Shown here in pieces: positions 50,313 to 59,500 of a DNA stretch of 64,000 nt (positions within the stretch are counted from its first letter, which is position 1; the number at the start of each line of letters is the position of its first letter). The notes under the pieces were generated by a model, which was not told the origin of the DNA, did no database searches, and was given only the letters and a program-made list of their open reading frames with translations. The stretch is from assembly GCF_009674485.1 (NCBI RefSeq), contig NZ_WKJJ01000011.1, positions 225,416 to 289,415 on the forward strand, in the 5' to 3' direction. Origin of the DNA: Pseudoduganella rivuli. GTDB lineage: Bacteria; Pseudomonadota; Gammaproteobacteria; Burkholderiales; Burkholderiaceae_D. The translations under genes were made by a program, and so were the position numbers.

Positions 50313-53309
50313 ATGGTGCACACACATCATGTACGTAGTACAGCCGCTGTTGTCCTGTGCGTGGGCATTGCCGCCCTGCCGCAGGCAGCCCAGGCCCAGG
50401 AAGTGCGGAAGCCGTTTCACATCCCGTCCGGTCCGGCGGTGAACTCGATCACCGAGTTTGCCCGCCAGGCCGGCGTCAACGTACTGGCGTCCGGCGAGAA
50501 CCTCGCCGGCGTCGAGACACCGGAAGTGCATGGCAACCTCACTGTGTCCGAAGCGCTGGCAAAGCTGTTGTCCGGAACCACCCTGACGAGTCGCGTGAAT
50601 ACCAGCGGCGCCATTTTTATTTTGTCGATGGCCCGCAAACACGATGCAGACAAAGACTCAATTAGGAATAATACAATGACAGCAACAATTCCAATGCAAC
50701 GGCGCGCCACTTGCTGTGCCGTGATGCTGGCGCTGGGCAGCGCCGGCGCGGCCTATGCACAGGGCGACGAGACGCCGCCCGATGCCGCTTTGAAGAATGA
50801 CGAGCCGGCCGTGGTGGTGGTGACCGGCATGCGCGCCAGCCTGGAAAATGCGCGCAACCGCAAGCGCAACGGCGAGTCGATTTCCGATTCCATCGTCGCC
50901 GACGATATCGGCAAGCTGCCCGACCAGAATATCGCGGAAGCGGCGCAACGCATCCCCGGCGTGCAACTCAGCCGAAACAAGGGCGAAGGCTCGGGGATCC
51001 AGATCCGCGGCCTGGGCCAGAACAAGATTGTGCTGAACGGGCTGGAAATGTTCGGCGCGGGTGGCGAATACAATGGCCGTAGCTTCGGACTGGAAGATTT
51101 GCCGGCCGACGTGCTGGCCGGCATCGACGTCAACAAAACCTCGTCGGCCGATGAAATTGAAGGCGGCCTGGGTGGCTACGTGAATATCCGCACCCGCATG
51201 CCGTTCGACTTCAAGGGCCGGAACGCGACGCTGTCCGCCAAAGCCACGGATTACAAGATGGACGGTGGCGCCGGGAACAAGACCAAAGGGCAAGTGTCGG
51301 CCTTGTTCAGCGACCGCTGGCAAACCGGTGTCGGCGAAATGGGCTTGCTGGTCAATGTCGCGCATGCGGAGAGCGTGTACGGCCTGACTGAAAACCAGGT
51401 CGAGCGCACCGAAGCGGTGTCGAACTTTGCCGGTTCCGGCAAGACCGTTACCCTGCCGATCGGCATGTTTACCGGTAATGGCCACCACGGCGACCGCCAG
51501 CGCGACACCCTGGTCGCGTCGTTCCAGTGGCGCCCCAACGCCGACCTGAACCTGTTCGCCAACTATATCCATATCGATTACCTGCTGCGTAACAACTTCC
51601 AGACCGCGCGCGTGTACCACGGTACCGCGGCCGCCCCGTTCACGCTGTGGGGCGACAGTAACAGCGACGGCAGCGACAATTTGCGGAGCGGGACGTTTAT
51701 CAACAACTCGATGACCGATACGTCCGTGGTCGGCGATGAACACCGCAAATCGAGGCTGTTCGACATCGGCGGCAAGTGGAACAACCGGGGCCCGCTGACC
51801 ATCAAGGGACGCCTGGCGCACAATGAAACCGCCGTGGTGAACAGCTTGTACGAATGGGGCATCAACGCCACCATTCCCGGCATGAAAATGACGCTGAACG
51901 ATGGCGCGCCTTACGGCCTGTCGGTCAGCGGCGTCGACCTCAACAACCTGGCGAATTACCATCCGAACTACTTGCTGGCCATCCAGCTGGACGGCACGCA
52001 ACGCAACACGTCGGCGACGCTCGATGCGAACTACCGGCTGGACGGCGGCATGCTCCAGTCGATCGACTTCGGCGTGCGCGCCAATGACTACACCCGCCAT
52101 TCGTTCGGCTTCGTGAATTTCTATTGCATCGCCAGTTGCGGCGGCACTGCCAGCATGGCCAATGTGGATCCCGCGCTGCTGCACCAGGTGCCTGCGGCCG
52201 AATCGCGGCAAATCGGCCCGTACTGGACGTTCGCCACCTCGGCGGTGCGCAGCCAGGCCGCGCTGCGCTCGCTGTATGGTTTGCCGGCATCCGAGCAATT
52301 CACGCAAGACCAGGACCAGCTGAACAATGAAAAGACGCTGGCGGCGTACGCCAGGATCAATTACGAGGTTGACGTTGCCGGGATGCCGCTGACGGGCAAT
52401 CTCGGTGTGCGCGCCATCGAGACCCGCCTGTATGGCGAATCGTATGGCGCCAACGCCGCCGGTACGCTGGTGCTGCAAACGAGCAAGTCCACCCGCCACG
52501 ACTTCCTGCCTTCGTATAACGGCAACCTGGCCTTGCGGAACGACCTCAACCTCCGCCTTGGCGCGTCGAAAACGCTGGCGCCGGTCAACTTCGGTCTGAT
52601 GAGCGCCGCCACCACCATCACCAACCAGGTTCAGCATGATGCCCGCGCCGGCAACCCCGCGCTGCAGCCATTCACGTCGAAGAACCTCGACCTGTCGCTG
52701 GAACATTACTTCGGCCGCAACGGCGTGGCGTACCTGGGCGCGTTCCACAAAAAGGTCGATGGCTTTATCCAGACGGTGGCCGAGCAGCGCATGATCAACG
52801 GCGAGCAGTATAACGTGTCGACCTTCAAATCCTCCGGCACCTCCCGGATCAAGGGATTGGAAGCCGGCTACCAGCAATTCTTCGACATGCTGCCGGCGCC
52901 GTTCGATGGCCTTGGCATGCAGGCCAACTACACCTATGTCGAGTCGCAGGCCGCGACGGCGGTGGCCGGCAAGACCGTGCCGCTGGAAGGACTGTCGAAG
53001 AACAGCTACAACCTGATCGCCATGTATGAAAAGGACAAGTTCAAGGCGCGCCTGGCCTATAACTGGCGCAACGGCTACGTGGCGTCGACCACGTCGTCCG
53101 GCGCCCAGGGTGTGCCGATTTTTGCCAAGGCATCGGGCACGCTGGACTTCTCGATCGGCTATGACGTCACCAAACAGCTGTCGGTGGTGCTGGATGCGGT
53201 CAACCTGAATGGCGCGGTGGGGGAAACGTATTACGGCAATCCCCACAACCAGGCCAATTACCAGCCGCTGAATAAGCGCGTTGGCGTCCAGGCGCGCTAC
53301 ACGTTCTGA
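50313..53309 (+). CDS. TonB-dependent receptor with N-terminal STN domain and a second, internal signal-like sequence
   Basis: The 998-residue protein starts with a signal peptide (STAAVVLCVGIAALPQAAQA) and an STN signalling domain (about 30-110: PAVNSITEFARQAGVNVLAS, TVSEALAKLLSGTTL). Then comes a second complete signal-peptide-like stretch at residues 122-150 (TIPMQRRATCCAVMLALGSA, then GAAYAQGDE), a TonB-box-like segment (AVVVVTGMRASLENA), plug and barrel ending YTF. The internal Met122 (50676) has AGGAATAAT upstream and could be a second start. It looks like a fusion of a stand-alone STN protein and an ordinary receptor. The start at 50313 has AGGAG at good spacing. It follows FecI/FecR genes, as expected for a signalling receptor. 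Confidence 0.88.
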   Translation: MVHTHHVRSTAAVVLCVGIAALPQAAQAQEVRKPFHIPSGPAVNSITEFARQAGVNVLASGENLAGVETPEVHGNLTVSEALAKLLSGTTLTSRVNTSGAIFILSMARKHDADKDSIRNNTMTATIPMQRRATCCAVMLALGSAGAAYAQGDETPPDAALKNDEPAVVVVTGMRASLENARNRKRNGESISDSIVADDIGKLPDQNIAEAAQRIPGVQLSRNKGEGSGIQIRGLGQNKIVLNGLEMFGAGGEYNGRSFGLEDLPADVLAGIDVNKTSSADEIEGGLGGYVNIRTRMPFDFKGRNATLSAKATDYKMDGGAGNKTKGQVSALFSDRWQTGVGEMGLLVNVAHAESVYGLTENQVERTEAVSNFAGSGKTVTLPIGMFTGNGHHGDRQRDTLVASFQWRPNADLNLFANYIHIDYLLRNNFQTARVYHGTAAAPFTLWGDSNSDGSDNLRSGTFINNSMTDTSVVGDEHRKSRLFDIGGKWNNRGPLTIKGRLAHNETAVVNSLYEWGINATIPGMKMTLNDGAPYGLSVSGVDLNNLANYHPNYLLAIQLDGTQRNTSATLDANYRLDGGMLQSIDFGVRANDYTRHSFGFVNFYCIASCGGTASMANVDPALLHQVPAAESRQIGPYWTFATSAVRSQAALRSLYGLPASEQFTQDQDQLNNEKTLAAYARINYEVDVAGMPLTGNLGVRAIETRLYGESYGANAAGTLVLQTSKSTRHDFLPSYNGNLALRNDLNLRLGASKTLAPVNFGLMSAATTITNQVQHDARAGNPALQPFTSKNLDLSLEHYFGRNGVAYLGAFHKKVDGFIQTVAEQRMINGEQYNVSTFKSSGTSRIKGLEAGYQQFFDMLPAPFDGLGMQANYTYVESQAATAVAGKTVPLEGLSKNSYNLIAMYEKDKFKARLAYNWRNGYVASTTSSGAQGVPIFAKASGTLDFSIGYDVTKQLSVVLDAVNLNGAVGETYYGNPHNQANYQPLNKRVGVQARYTF

Positions 53310-53341
53310 ACTGCGGGCCTCCCTCTCCGCGGTATTTCGCA

Positions 53342-53370
53342 CTCCGGCCGCAAGGCCGGGGTGTTTTTTT
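53342..53370 (+). terminator. intrinsic terminator after the STN receptor
   Basis: CTCCGGCC-GCAA-GGCCGGGG forms an 8-base-pair stem (one G-T pair) followed by TG and seven Ts. It ends the sigma-FecR-receptor unit before the serine hydrolase gene. Confidence 0.8.
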
Positions 53371-53390
53371 AATACTTCCATGCGAATCAC

Positions 53391-55301
53391 ATGCAACGAC
53401 GCGATTTTCTCCACCTCGGCGCCGCCGGCCTGGGATACGCCGGCTTGAGGCCGCTGCACGCCATGCCGGCGCCGGCGCCGGCGGATTTTTCCTGGCTCGA
53501 TGCGCGCCTGCACGAGCACGTGCGGCGCGGCTGGTTCGACGGCATGACGCTGGTCGTCGGACGCGGCGAACACATCCTGCATCAAGCCTGCTTCGGCAAC
53601 GGCGCGCCGGACCTGGCGCTGCACGTGGCATCGACCGGCAAGTGGACCGCGGCTGCCGCCATTGCCGCCCTGGTCGATGAAGGAAAACTGTCGTGGGATG
53701 ACCCGGTGCGCAAATACCTGCCGCAGTTTGACGATATCAAGGGCGACGCGCGCCTGCGCCAGTTGCTGTCCCATACGGCCGGCTATCCCGACTACCAGCC
53801 GGCGGACCGGCGGCGCGACGATTACCAGAGATTGGAGGACGCCGTCAGCCACATCGCCGCGCTGCCGGCGGTGGCGGCGCCTGGCGCGCGGTTCCAGTAT
53901 GGCGGCCTGGCAATGCAGGTGGCGGGCCGCATGGCGGAAATCGCGGCGAATCAGCCGTTCGACGCGATCTTCCAGTCGCGCCTCGCGCAGCCGCTGGGCA
54001 TGACACACAGCGGCTACACGCCGGTGTCAAGCGAACCCGGTTTCAGTCCCATGCTGGGCGGTGGACTGTTCACGACGGCACGCGATTACGCGCGCTTCCT
54101 GATGATGATGTCGCAGCAGGGGCGCTATCGCGGCCGGCGCATATTGAGCCGGAACGCCATCCGCGCATTGCAGGCGGACCAGGTGCGCGGCGCCGCGGTG
54201 CGGGATGGCGAATACACGCAGTCGGCGCGACAGCAGCGGCGCAATGACATTTACGGCCTGGGGCAGTGGCGTGAGGAAGTGGACAGCGGCGGCCATCCCC
54301 TGCTGCTGTCGTCGCCCGGCTGGGCCGGCGCTTATGCGTGGATCGACAAGGTGGCCAACGTGTGGGGCGTCGTCATCGCCAAGGCCAACGTGGAACAGGC
54401 GCTGCGCGATGGCTACAGCACTTTCCTTGGTTCGACGATCTATGCGCCGATGGTGCGCGACGCCATCGCCGACGCGCCGGACCGCGCCACCAGGCGCACC
54501 GTGGTCTCCGTCAGCGGCGCCAAGCTGTACGCCGAGGAAAGCGGCCACGGCGAACCGCTGATATTCCTGCATGGCCACAGCTTCGACCGGCGCCAGTGGC
54601 AACCCCAGGTTGCCGCGTTCGCGCGCCGCCACCGCGTGATCCGCTATGACTTGCGCGGCTATGGGCGCTCCAGCGATCCCGCCGAGGGCCAGGCATTCCT
54701 GCATGCGGAAGATTTGCGCCAGCTGATGGATGCACTGGGCATCCGCCGCGCGCACCTGGCGGGATTGTCGCTGGGCGGGTTTGTCGTCACTGATTTCATC
54801 GCCCTGTACCCGGAGCGGGTACTGAGCGCCACCATGGCCGGCGGCGACTTCTTTGACGTGCCGGGGCCTGACGAGCCCTGGACCGCGGCGGGGCTGGAGC
54901 AGCGGCAGGCCGAAATTGCATCCATCCGTAAACAAGGCATCGTCCAATTCAAGCAGCAATGGCTGGACGGCCTGGTCAATCGCAGCGGAAGCGGACGCGA
55001 CGCCCTGCGCCAGCCGCTGTGGCGCATGATCGACGAATGGCGGGCATGGCAGCCATTGCATGTGGAACCCCGGCTGCTGCTGGGTCGGTCGGTACGGCAA
55101 CGGCTGGCCGACGTCAGGCCCGCGATGCCGGTACTGATCGTGCGCGGCGACCGGGAAGATACCGCTTTTGCATTGCGCGAACAGTTGCCGCAAGCGCAGG
55201 TAGCGGTCTTGCAGGACTGCGGCCACGTATCCAGTCTGGAGCGGCCGGAGCAATTCTCAGCCGCGCTGGCGGCATTGATCCGCCGCACCGGCAGGAGCTG
55301 A
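53391..55301 (+). CDS. fusion of a class C beta-lactamase-type serine hydrolase and an alpha/beta hydrolase
   Basis: The 636-residue protein starts with MQRRDFLHLGAAGLGYAG, a Tat-like signal with twin arginines. Residues about 33-365 form a beta-lactamase/EstB-type hydrolase with Ser81-x2-Lys84 (STGK) and Tyr170 (QYGG, in place of YSN). Residues about 370-636 form a complete alpha/beta hydrolase with nucleophile Ser460 (GLSLGG), an acidic residue in RGDREDTAF and His612 (DCGHVSS). Both catalytic sets appear intact, so it may be a two-step esterase. It follows the receptor operon's terminator and precedes an exported amidohydrolase in the same orientation. Confidence 0.87.
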   Translation: MQRRDFLHLGAAGLGYAGLRPLHAMPAPAPADFSWLDARLHEHVRRGWFDGMTLVVGRGEHILHQACFGNGAPDLALHVASTGKWTAAAAIAALVDEGKLSWDDPVRKYLPQFDDIKGDARLRQLLSHTAGYPDYQPADRRRDDYQRLEDAVSHIAALPAVAAPGARFQYGGLAMQVAGRMAEIAANQPFDAIFQSRLAQPLGMTHSGYTPVSSEPGFSPMLGGGLFTTARDYARFLMMMSQQGRYRGRRILSRNAIRALQADQVRGAAVRDGEYTQSARQQRRNDIYGLGQWREEVDSGGHPLLLSSPGWAGAYAWIDKVANVWGVVIAKANVEQALRDGYSTFLGSTIYAPMVRDAIADAPDRATRRTVVSVSGAKLYAEESGHGEPLIFLHGHSFDRRQWQPQVAAFARRHRVIRYDLRGYGRSSDPAEGQAFLHAEDLRQLMDALGIRRAHLAGLSLGGFVVTDFIALYPERVLSATMAGGDFFDVPGPDEPWTAAGLEQRQAEIASIRKQGIVQFKQQWLDGLVNRSGSGRDALRQPLWRMIDEWRAWQPLHVEPRLLLGRSVRQRLADVRPAMPVLIVRGDREDTAFALREQLPQAQVAVLQDCGHVSSLERPEQFSAALAALIRRTGRS

Positions 55302-55423
55302 CTCGCCGCTGTAACGCCCCGCCTCCGGCCGCATGATTACCTCCCATTTGGTAGATGACCGCCCCCAGCCACGTCCCTAGACTGGCTCCGGCAGTTATCA
55401 CCAAACCAAAACAGGGAGAGATC

Positions 55424-57181
55424 ATGCAGCAAAACAAGCATGTACGGCCGCTGGCGGCCCGCATCGGCGCCGTGCTGCTGCCGTGGCTGATGGCCATGGC
55501 AGCAATACCCGCGACGGGCGCGCCAGCGGTGCCGGCGGAACTCATCGTCCGCAACGGCAGTATCTATACCGTCCAGGGCAACAAACCCTGGGCCGAGGCG
55601 TTCGCCGTGCGGGGCGGCCGCTACGTCGCCGTCGGCGGCAACGCCGACGTCGCCGCGCTGGCGGGCCCGCAGACCCGCGTCATCGATTTGCACGGCGCCA
55701 TGGCGATGCCAGGCATTAACGATGTGCATGGCCATCCACTGGACGGCGCCTACGAAGACTTATATGCCTGTAACTTCGCGCCATCGGCCACGCCCGCCCA
55801 GGTGCTGGCACGGGTGGCCGAATGCGCCGCCAGGGCGGAACCGGGCGACTGGGTCGTGGGCGGCGCCTGGAGCAGCACGCTGATGGCGGACATCTCGACG
55901 CCGGCCATGCTGGCGGCGCTGGACCGCGCCAGCGCCGGCCACCCGGTCTTGCTGCGTGACGAAACCTTCCACAACCGCTGGGCCAACAGCGAAGCCATGC
56001 AACGCGCCGGTATCGGCGCATCCAGCGCCAATCCGGCCGGCGGTATCATCGCCAGGGATGCGGACAGCGGACAGCCAACCGGGCTGTTCAAGGAATTCCC
56101 GGCGTTCCTGGCGCTGGAACGGCAGATCCCGCCACGCACGCAAGCGCGCCAGCTGAACGCGGCCAGGGCCGCCGGCGCCACCCTCAATGCGGTGGGCATC
56201 ACGGGCGTGCAGGACGCCTTCACCTCGGAGGGAACGCTGCGCATCTGGAGCCAGGTCGACCGTGGCCCGGGCCTGCCGCTGCACCTGGTCGCGTCGCTGT
56301 CCACCATGCCCGCAGCCGATCCGGCAGAGCGCACCGGCCTGGCGCTGGCGGACGGGCGCGACACCTATCGCGGCTCCAACCTGCGGCCGGACTTTGCCAA
56401 GATCTTCCTTGACGGCATACCGCCGGCCCGCACCGCCGAATTCCTGGCTCCTTACCTGCCCGATGCGGAACACGGCGCGCATTTCCACGGCCAGAGCAAC
56501 TACACGCGTGCGCAACTGGTGGACTTGCTGGCGGCATTCGACCGGCGTGGCATACCGGTCAAGATCCACGCCACCGGCGATGGTTCGGTGCGGCTGGCGC
56601 TGGACGCGGTCGAGGCGGTGCGCCAGCGCAACGGCATGCCCGGCCAGCGCCACCAGATCGCCCACGCCAGCTTCATCGCCGGCAGCGATCTCGCGCGCTT
56701 CCGCCAGCTGGGCGTCAGCGCCGACATCTCGCCGATGATCTGGTACCCCACGGGCATCGGCATGGCCACCGCCATGGCGATCGGACCGGAGCGCGCGGCG
56801 CACATCTTCCCGATACGGGACCTGACGCGGGCCGGCGCGCTGGTGGCGGGCGGTTCCGACTGGCCTGCCGGCCAGGCCACGCCAAATCCATGGATGGGCA
56901 TCGAGGGACTGGTCACGCGGCGCGATCCGGTCGGTGCGTTCCCCGGCGCACTGTGGCCGGAGCAGGCGGTCGACCTGGCCACCGCGCTGCGCATTTACAC
57001 CCTCAACAGCGCCGAAGCCATGGGACTGGGCCGCGAGACCGGATCCATCGAAGTAGGCAAATCAGCCGACTTCATCGTGCTCGACCGCAACCTGTTCAAG
57101 GTCCCCGCCACGCAAATCCACCAGGCCACCGTGAAACAGACGTTCTTCCGGGGCCGCCAGGTCTATCCGCGCGGCGAGTGA
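55424..57181 (+). CDS. exported amidohydrolase (YtcJ-like)
   Basis: This 585-residue protein has a signal peptide (about residues 11-33) and the amidohydrolase-3 layout: His102-x-His104 (NDVHGHPLDG), then VKIHATGDGSVRLALDA and AGGSDWPAGQATPNPW with later metal-site residues. It is related to, but clearly different from, the enzyme at 35.8-37.5 kb. The start at 55424 has GGGAGAG. With the fused hydrolase before it and an outer-membrane MetA-like protein after it, it forms a set for taking up and opening an ester or amide compound. Confidence 0.88.
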   Translation: MQQNKHVRPLAARIGAVLLPWLMAMAAIPATGAPAVPAELIVRNGSIYTVQGNKPWAEAFAVRGGRYVAVGGNADVAALAGPQTRVIDLHGAMAMPGINDVHGHPLDGAYEDLYACNFAPSATPAQVLARVAECAARAEPGDWVVGGAWSSTLMADISTPAMLAALDRASAGHPVLLRDETFHNRWANSEAMQRAGIGASSANPAGGIIARDADSGQPTGLFKEFPAFLALERQIPPRTQARQLNAARAAGATLNAVGITGVQDAFTSEGTLRIWSQVDRGPGLPLHLVASLSTMPAADPAERTGLALADGRDTYRGSNLRPDFAKIFLDGIPPARTAEFLAPYLPDAEHGAHFHGQSNYTRAQLVDLLAAFDRRGIPVKIHATGDGSVRLALDAVEAVRQRNGMPGQRHQIAHASFIAGSDLARFRQLGVSADISPMIWYPTGIGMATAMAIGPERAAHIFPIRDLTRAGALVAGGSDWPAGQATPNPWMGIEGLVTRRDPVGAFPGALWPEQAVDLATALRIYTLNSAEAMGLGRETGSIEVGKSADFIVLDRNLFKVPATQIHQATVKQTFFRGRQVYPRGE

Positions 57182-57225
57182 ACCGCCCTTTTGCCAATTC
57201 CCACACCCATCTCATAGGTATCCAC

Positions 57226-58149
57226 ATGAACACCCGTAAATTCTGCGCGGCATCCCTGCTGCTTCCCCTGCTGTGCCTGGCCGGTTCGGCCGCCGCGGTC
57301 GAAGGCGGTGCACCCATCACGCCGTTCGGCGTCACCGATTTTGGCGCCGGCATCATGCCGCCGCCGTCCGACGTGGCGGCGGTCGGCGTGCGCAGCACCT
57401 TCTACCACGCCAGCCAGTTACGCGACAACAGCGGCAACCGCTCACCGGTGACAACCGACCTGGACGTCAACAGCGTCGGCGTGGCCATCATTAAAATGAC
57501 CCGCCATGAATTCCTCGGCGCGCAATATGGTTACGCGGCGGTGCTGCCGCTGCTGGACATGAAACTCGGTCTCGGCGTCCCGACGCCGGCCGGCCGGCTC
57601 GACCTCGCTGGCAGCAAGACAGCCCTGGGCGACGTCAGCCTGGTGCCGGTGATCCTGCAATGGGCCGGTGCGGGCTGGTTCCAGTATGCGGCGCTGCAAG
57701 TGCAGGCGCCCACCGGGAGCTATGACAAGAACCGCCTGGCCAATCCGGGCAATCACCACTGGACCTGGTCGCCCACCTACGCATTCACCCGTATCGGATC
57801 AAGCGGCTTTGAAGTGTCATCGACCATCCAGGTCAACTTCAATACCCGCAACCACGCCACCGGCTACCGCTCGGGCGCCGAGTGGCAGCACGAGTTCGCG
57901 CTGGGACAGCACGTCGGCGCGTATACGGCCGGCCTGGGCGGCTACCATTACCGCCAGTTGAGCGACGATGATGCGACCGGGCTGGCCAACGGCAACCGCG
58001 CCCGCGTCACGGCTCTCGGTCCCGCCCTCAACTTCTTCGATCCCCGCTCGGGCCTGCCCAACGTGTGGATCCATGCCTACAAGGAGTTCGGCGCCAGGAA
58101 CCGCTCCCAGGGCACGCAGTTGGCGTTGCGCGCGGCCTGGGTGTTCTAG
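57226..58149 (+). CDS. outer-membrane protein of the MetA/phenol-degradation (SphA-like) family
   Basis: The 307-residue protein has a signal peptide (MNTRKFCAASLLLPLLCLAG, cleavage after AAA) and a beta-barrel-like body with the family's motifs (EGGAPITPFGVTDFGAGIMP, VQAPTGSYDKNRLANPGNHH, and C-terminal ALRAAWVF). Such proteins are encoded in aromatic-compound pathways and are thought to take hydrophobic substrates across the outer membrane. It starts 44 bases after the amidohydrolase stop. Its stop shares the CTAG with the convergent LuxR gene stop. Confidence 0.85.
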   Translation: MNTRKFCAASLLLPLLCLAGSAAAVEGGAPITPFGVTDFGAGIMPPPSDVAAVGVRSTFYHASQLRDNSGNRSPVTTDLDVNSVGVAIIKMTRHEFLGAQYGYAAVLPLLDMKLGLGVPTPAGRLDLAGSKTALGDVSLVPVILQWAGAGWFQYAALQVQAPTGSYDKNRLANPGNHHWTWSPTYAFTRIGSSGFEVSSTIQVNFNTRNHATGYRSGAEWQHEFALGQHVGAYTAGLGGYHYRQLSDDDATGLANGNRARVTALGPALNFFDPRSGLPNVWIHAYKEFGARNRSQGTQLALRAAWVF

Positions 58150-59336
58150 GGCCTGGCCACGCCGGCCAGGGAAGGCCACGGGATAGCGGGCGCCTGCGCG
58201 GCGGCCGACGCCAGCACCATGCGCACCAGTTCCGCCTGCCGCGCGGCGCCCGTCTTGGCTTGCACCTGCTTCAGTTGACCGCGCACCGTGCCCAGCGTCA
58301 CACCCCTCCGCTGCGCATATTGCTCCAGGGTGTCGCCGGCCACCAGGCCGGCGACCAGGCTCGCTTCCGCCTGCGTCAGGCCGAACAGCGCGGCAATGGC
58401 GGCGGCAGGCACCTGGACATCGGCCGCCGCCGCGGTCACCCACAGGAAGACCGGCGCGGCGCCGGAGGGGGCCCACTCCCGATCCGCGGCCTGCAGCGCA
58501 AGGTGCAGGCCATCCCTGCCCTGCCCCAGCGCCAGGTAACGGCTGCCGCCGGCGCCGGCCGCCAGCTCGGCCAGGTCGCGTTGCAGGCGCACGGCGGCCG
58601 CACCGGGTGCGTGCAGGCGGCCATCGCGCAATTGCAGGCCGGAGAACACCTGCAACAGCCACCGGGCGCGCTGGTTCATCCATTGCACCTGCCCAGTGCC
58701 GTCGCAAACGATCAAGCCATCGCGCATACGGTCGACATGGCGGCGCAGCCGGCGGTCCAACTCGTCCTCCGCCCGTCGCCTCCATTGCAAGGCCAGCGCC
58801 TGACCAAAATGCGGCGCCAGCATGGCCAGGTGCCCGGCCTGGGCGGCGGAAAAATCTTCGCTGTCATCGATGGCGCGATGCAGCGCCAGTCCCAGGTACG
58901 TATCGGCATCGAGCTGCAGCAAGCTGCCCATGAAGCGTCCCATCCTGCGCTGCGCCAGTTGCTGGTGCAGCCGGCGCCGGGCCGGATCGTCACGGTCGAA
59001 CAAGTCTTCGTCGCGGGCGACCCGGTCCAGGCCGCGCGCAATGCGGCGCACATCCAGCCGGGGATTGTCTTCATCGCCGATGCCGGCCGGCGGCACCGCA
59101 TCACGCCCCAGCGTATAGGAATCGGCGGCGGTCCAAGCGATCGCCAGCCGCGCGCCGCGCCGTTTAAGGCTCTGCAACACGGCGGACCGCGCGCCTGTTT
59201 CCCGGCAAAGCTGGTTCAGCACCATGGTCCATTGCGCCGCGTCGTCCTGGCAACCATACAATTTGTACAGCAACGTGTCGCTACCGTTCACCGCAATGGC
59301 CGGCGCTGGCGTGTGCATTCCTGGCTCGATGTGCAT
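58146..59336 (-). CDS. LuxR-family transcriptional regulator
   Basis: The 396-residue protein has a C-terminal LuxR-type helix-turn-helix (FGLTQAEASLVAGLVAGDTL, YAQRRGVTLGTVRGQLKQVQ) and a long N-terminal part with a PAS-like region (DGLIVCDGTGQVQWMNQRAR). It could sense a small molecule. It is convergent with the MetA-like gene, their stop codons sharing one CTAG, so it probably controls that cluster or the neighbouring chemoreceptors. Met7 is an alternative start. Confidence 0.85.
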   Translation of the reverse strand: MHIEPGMHTPAPAIAVNGSDTLLYKLYGCQDDAAQWTMVLNQLCRETGARSAVLQSLKRRGARLAIAWTAADSYTLGRDAVPPAGIGDEDNPRLDVRRIARGLDRVARDEDLFDRDDPARRRLHQQLAQRRMGRFMGSLLQLDADTYLGLALHRAIDDSEDFSAAQAGHLAMLAPHFGQALALQWRRRAEDELDRRLRRHVDRMRDGLIVCDGTGQVQWMNQRARWLLQVFSGLQLRDGRLHAPGAAAVRLQRDLAELAAGAGGSRYLALGQGRDGLHLALQAADREWAPSGAAPVFLWVTAAAADVQVPAAAIAALFGLTQAEASLVAGLVAGDTLEQYAQRRGVTLGTVRGQLKQVQAKTGAARQAELVRMVLASAAAQAPAIPWPSLAGVARP

Positions 59337-59500
59337 GGATTATCCCCTGGCATTTTTTCCATTCTATGTGAAATTTTCTGCTACAGGCGAAGGGCCGCAG
59401 GCGCAGCAGGATATTCGCGACATGGTGGAGGCCCGCCGCTCTCTGGAAGCCGGCAACCAGTTCGGCAAGATAGTCGTTACCGTGTAACCGTGCAAGCGGC

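Noticed and set aside
50658..54008. 1116-codon open frame on the minus strand
   Set aside because: It is the antisense of the STN receptor and serine hydrolase genes; its composition (Arg, His, Val, Gln) shows that it is a shadow.
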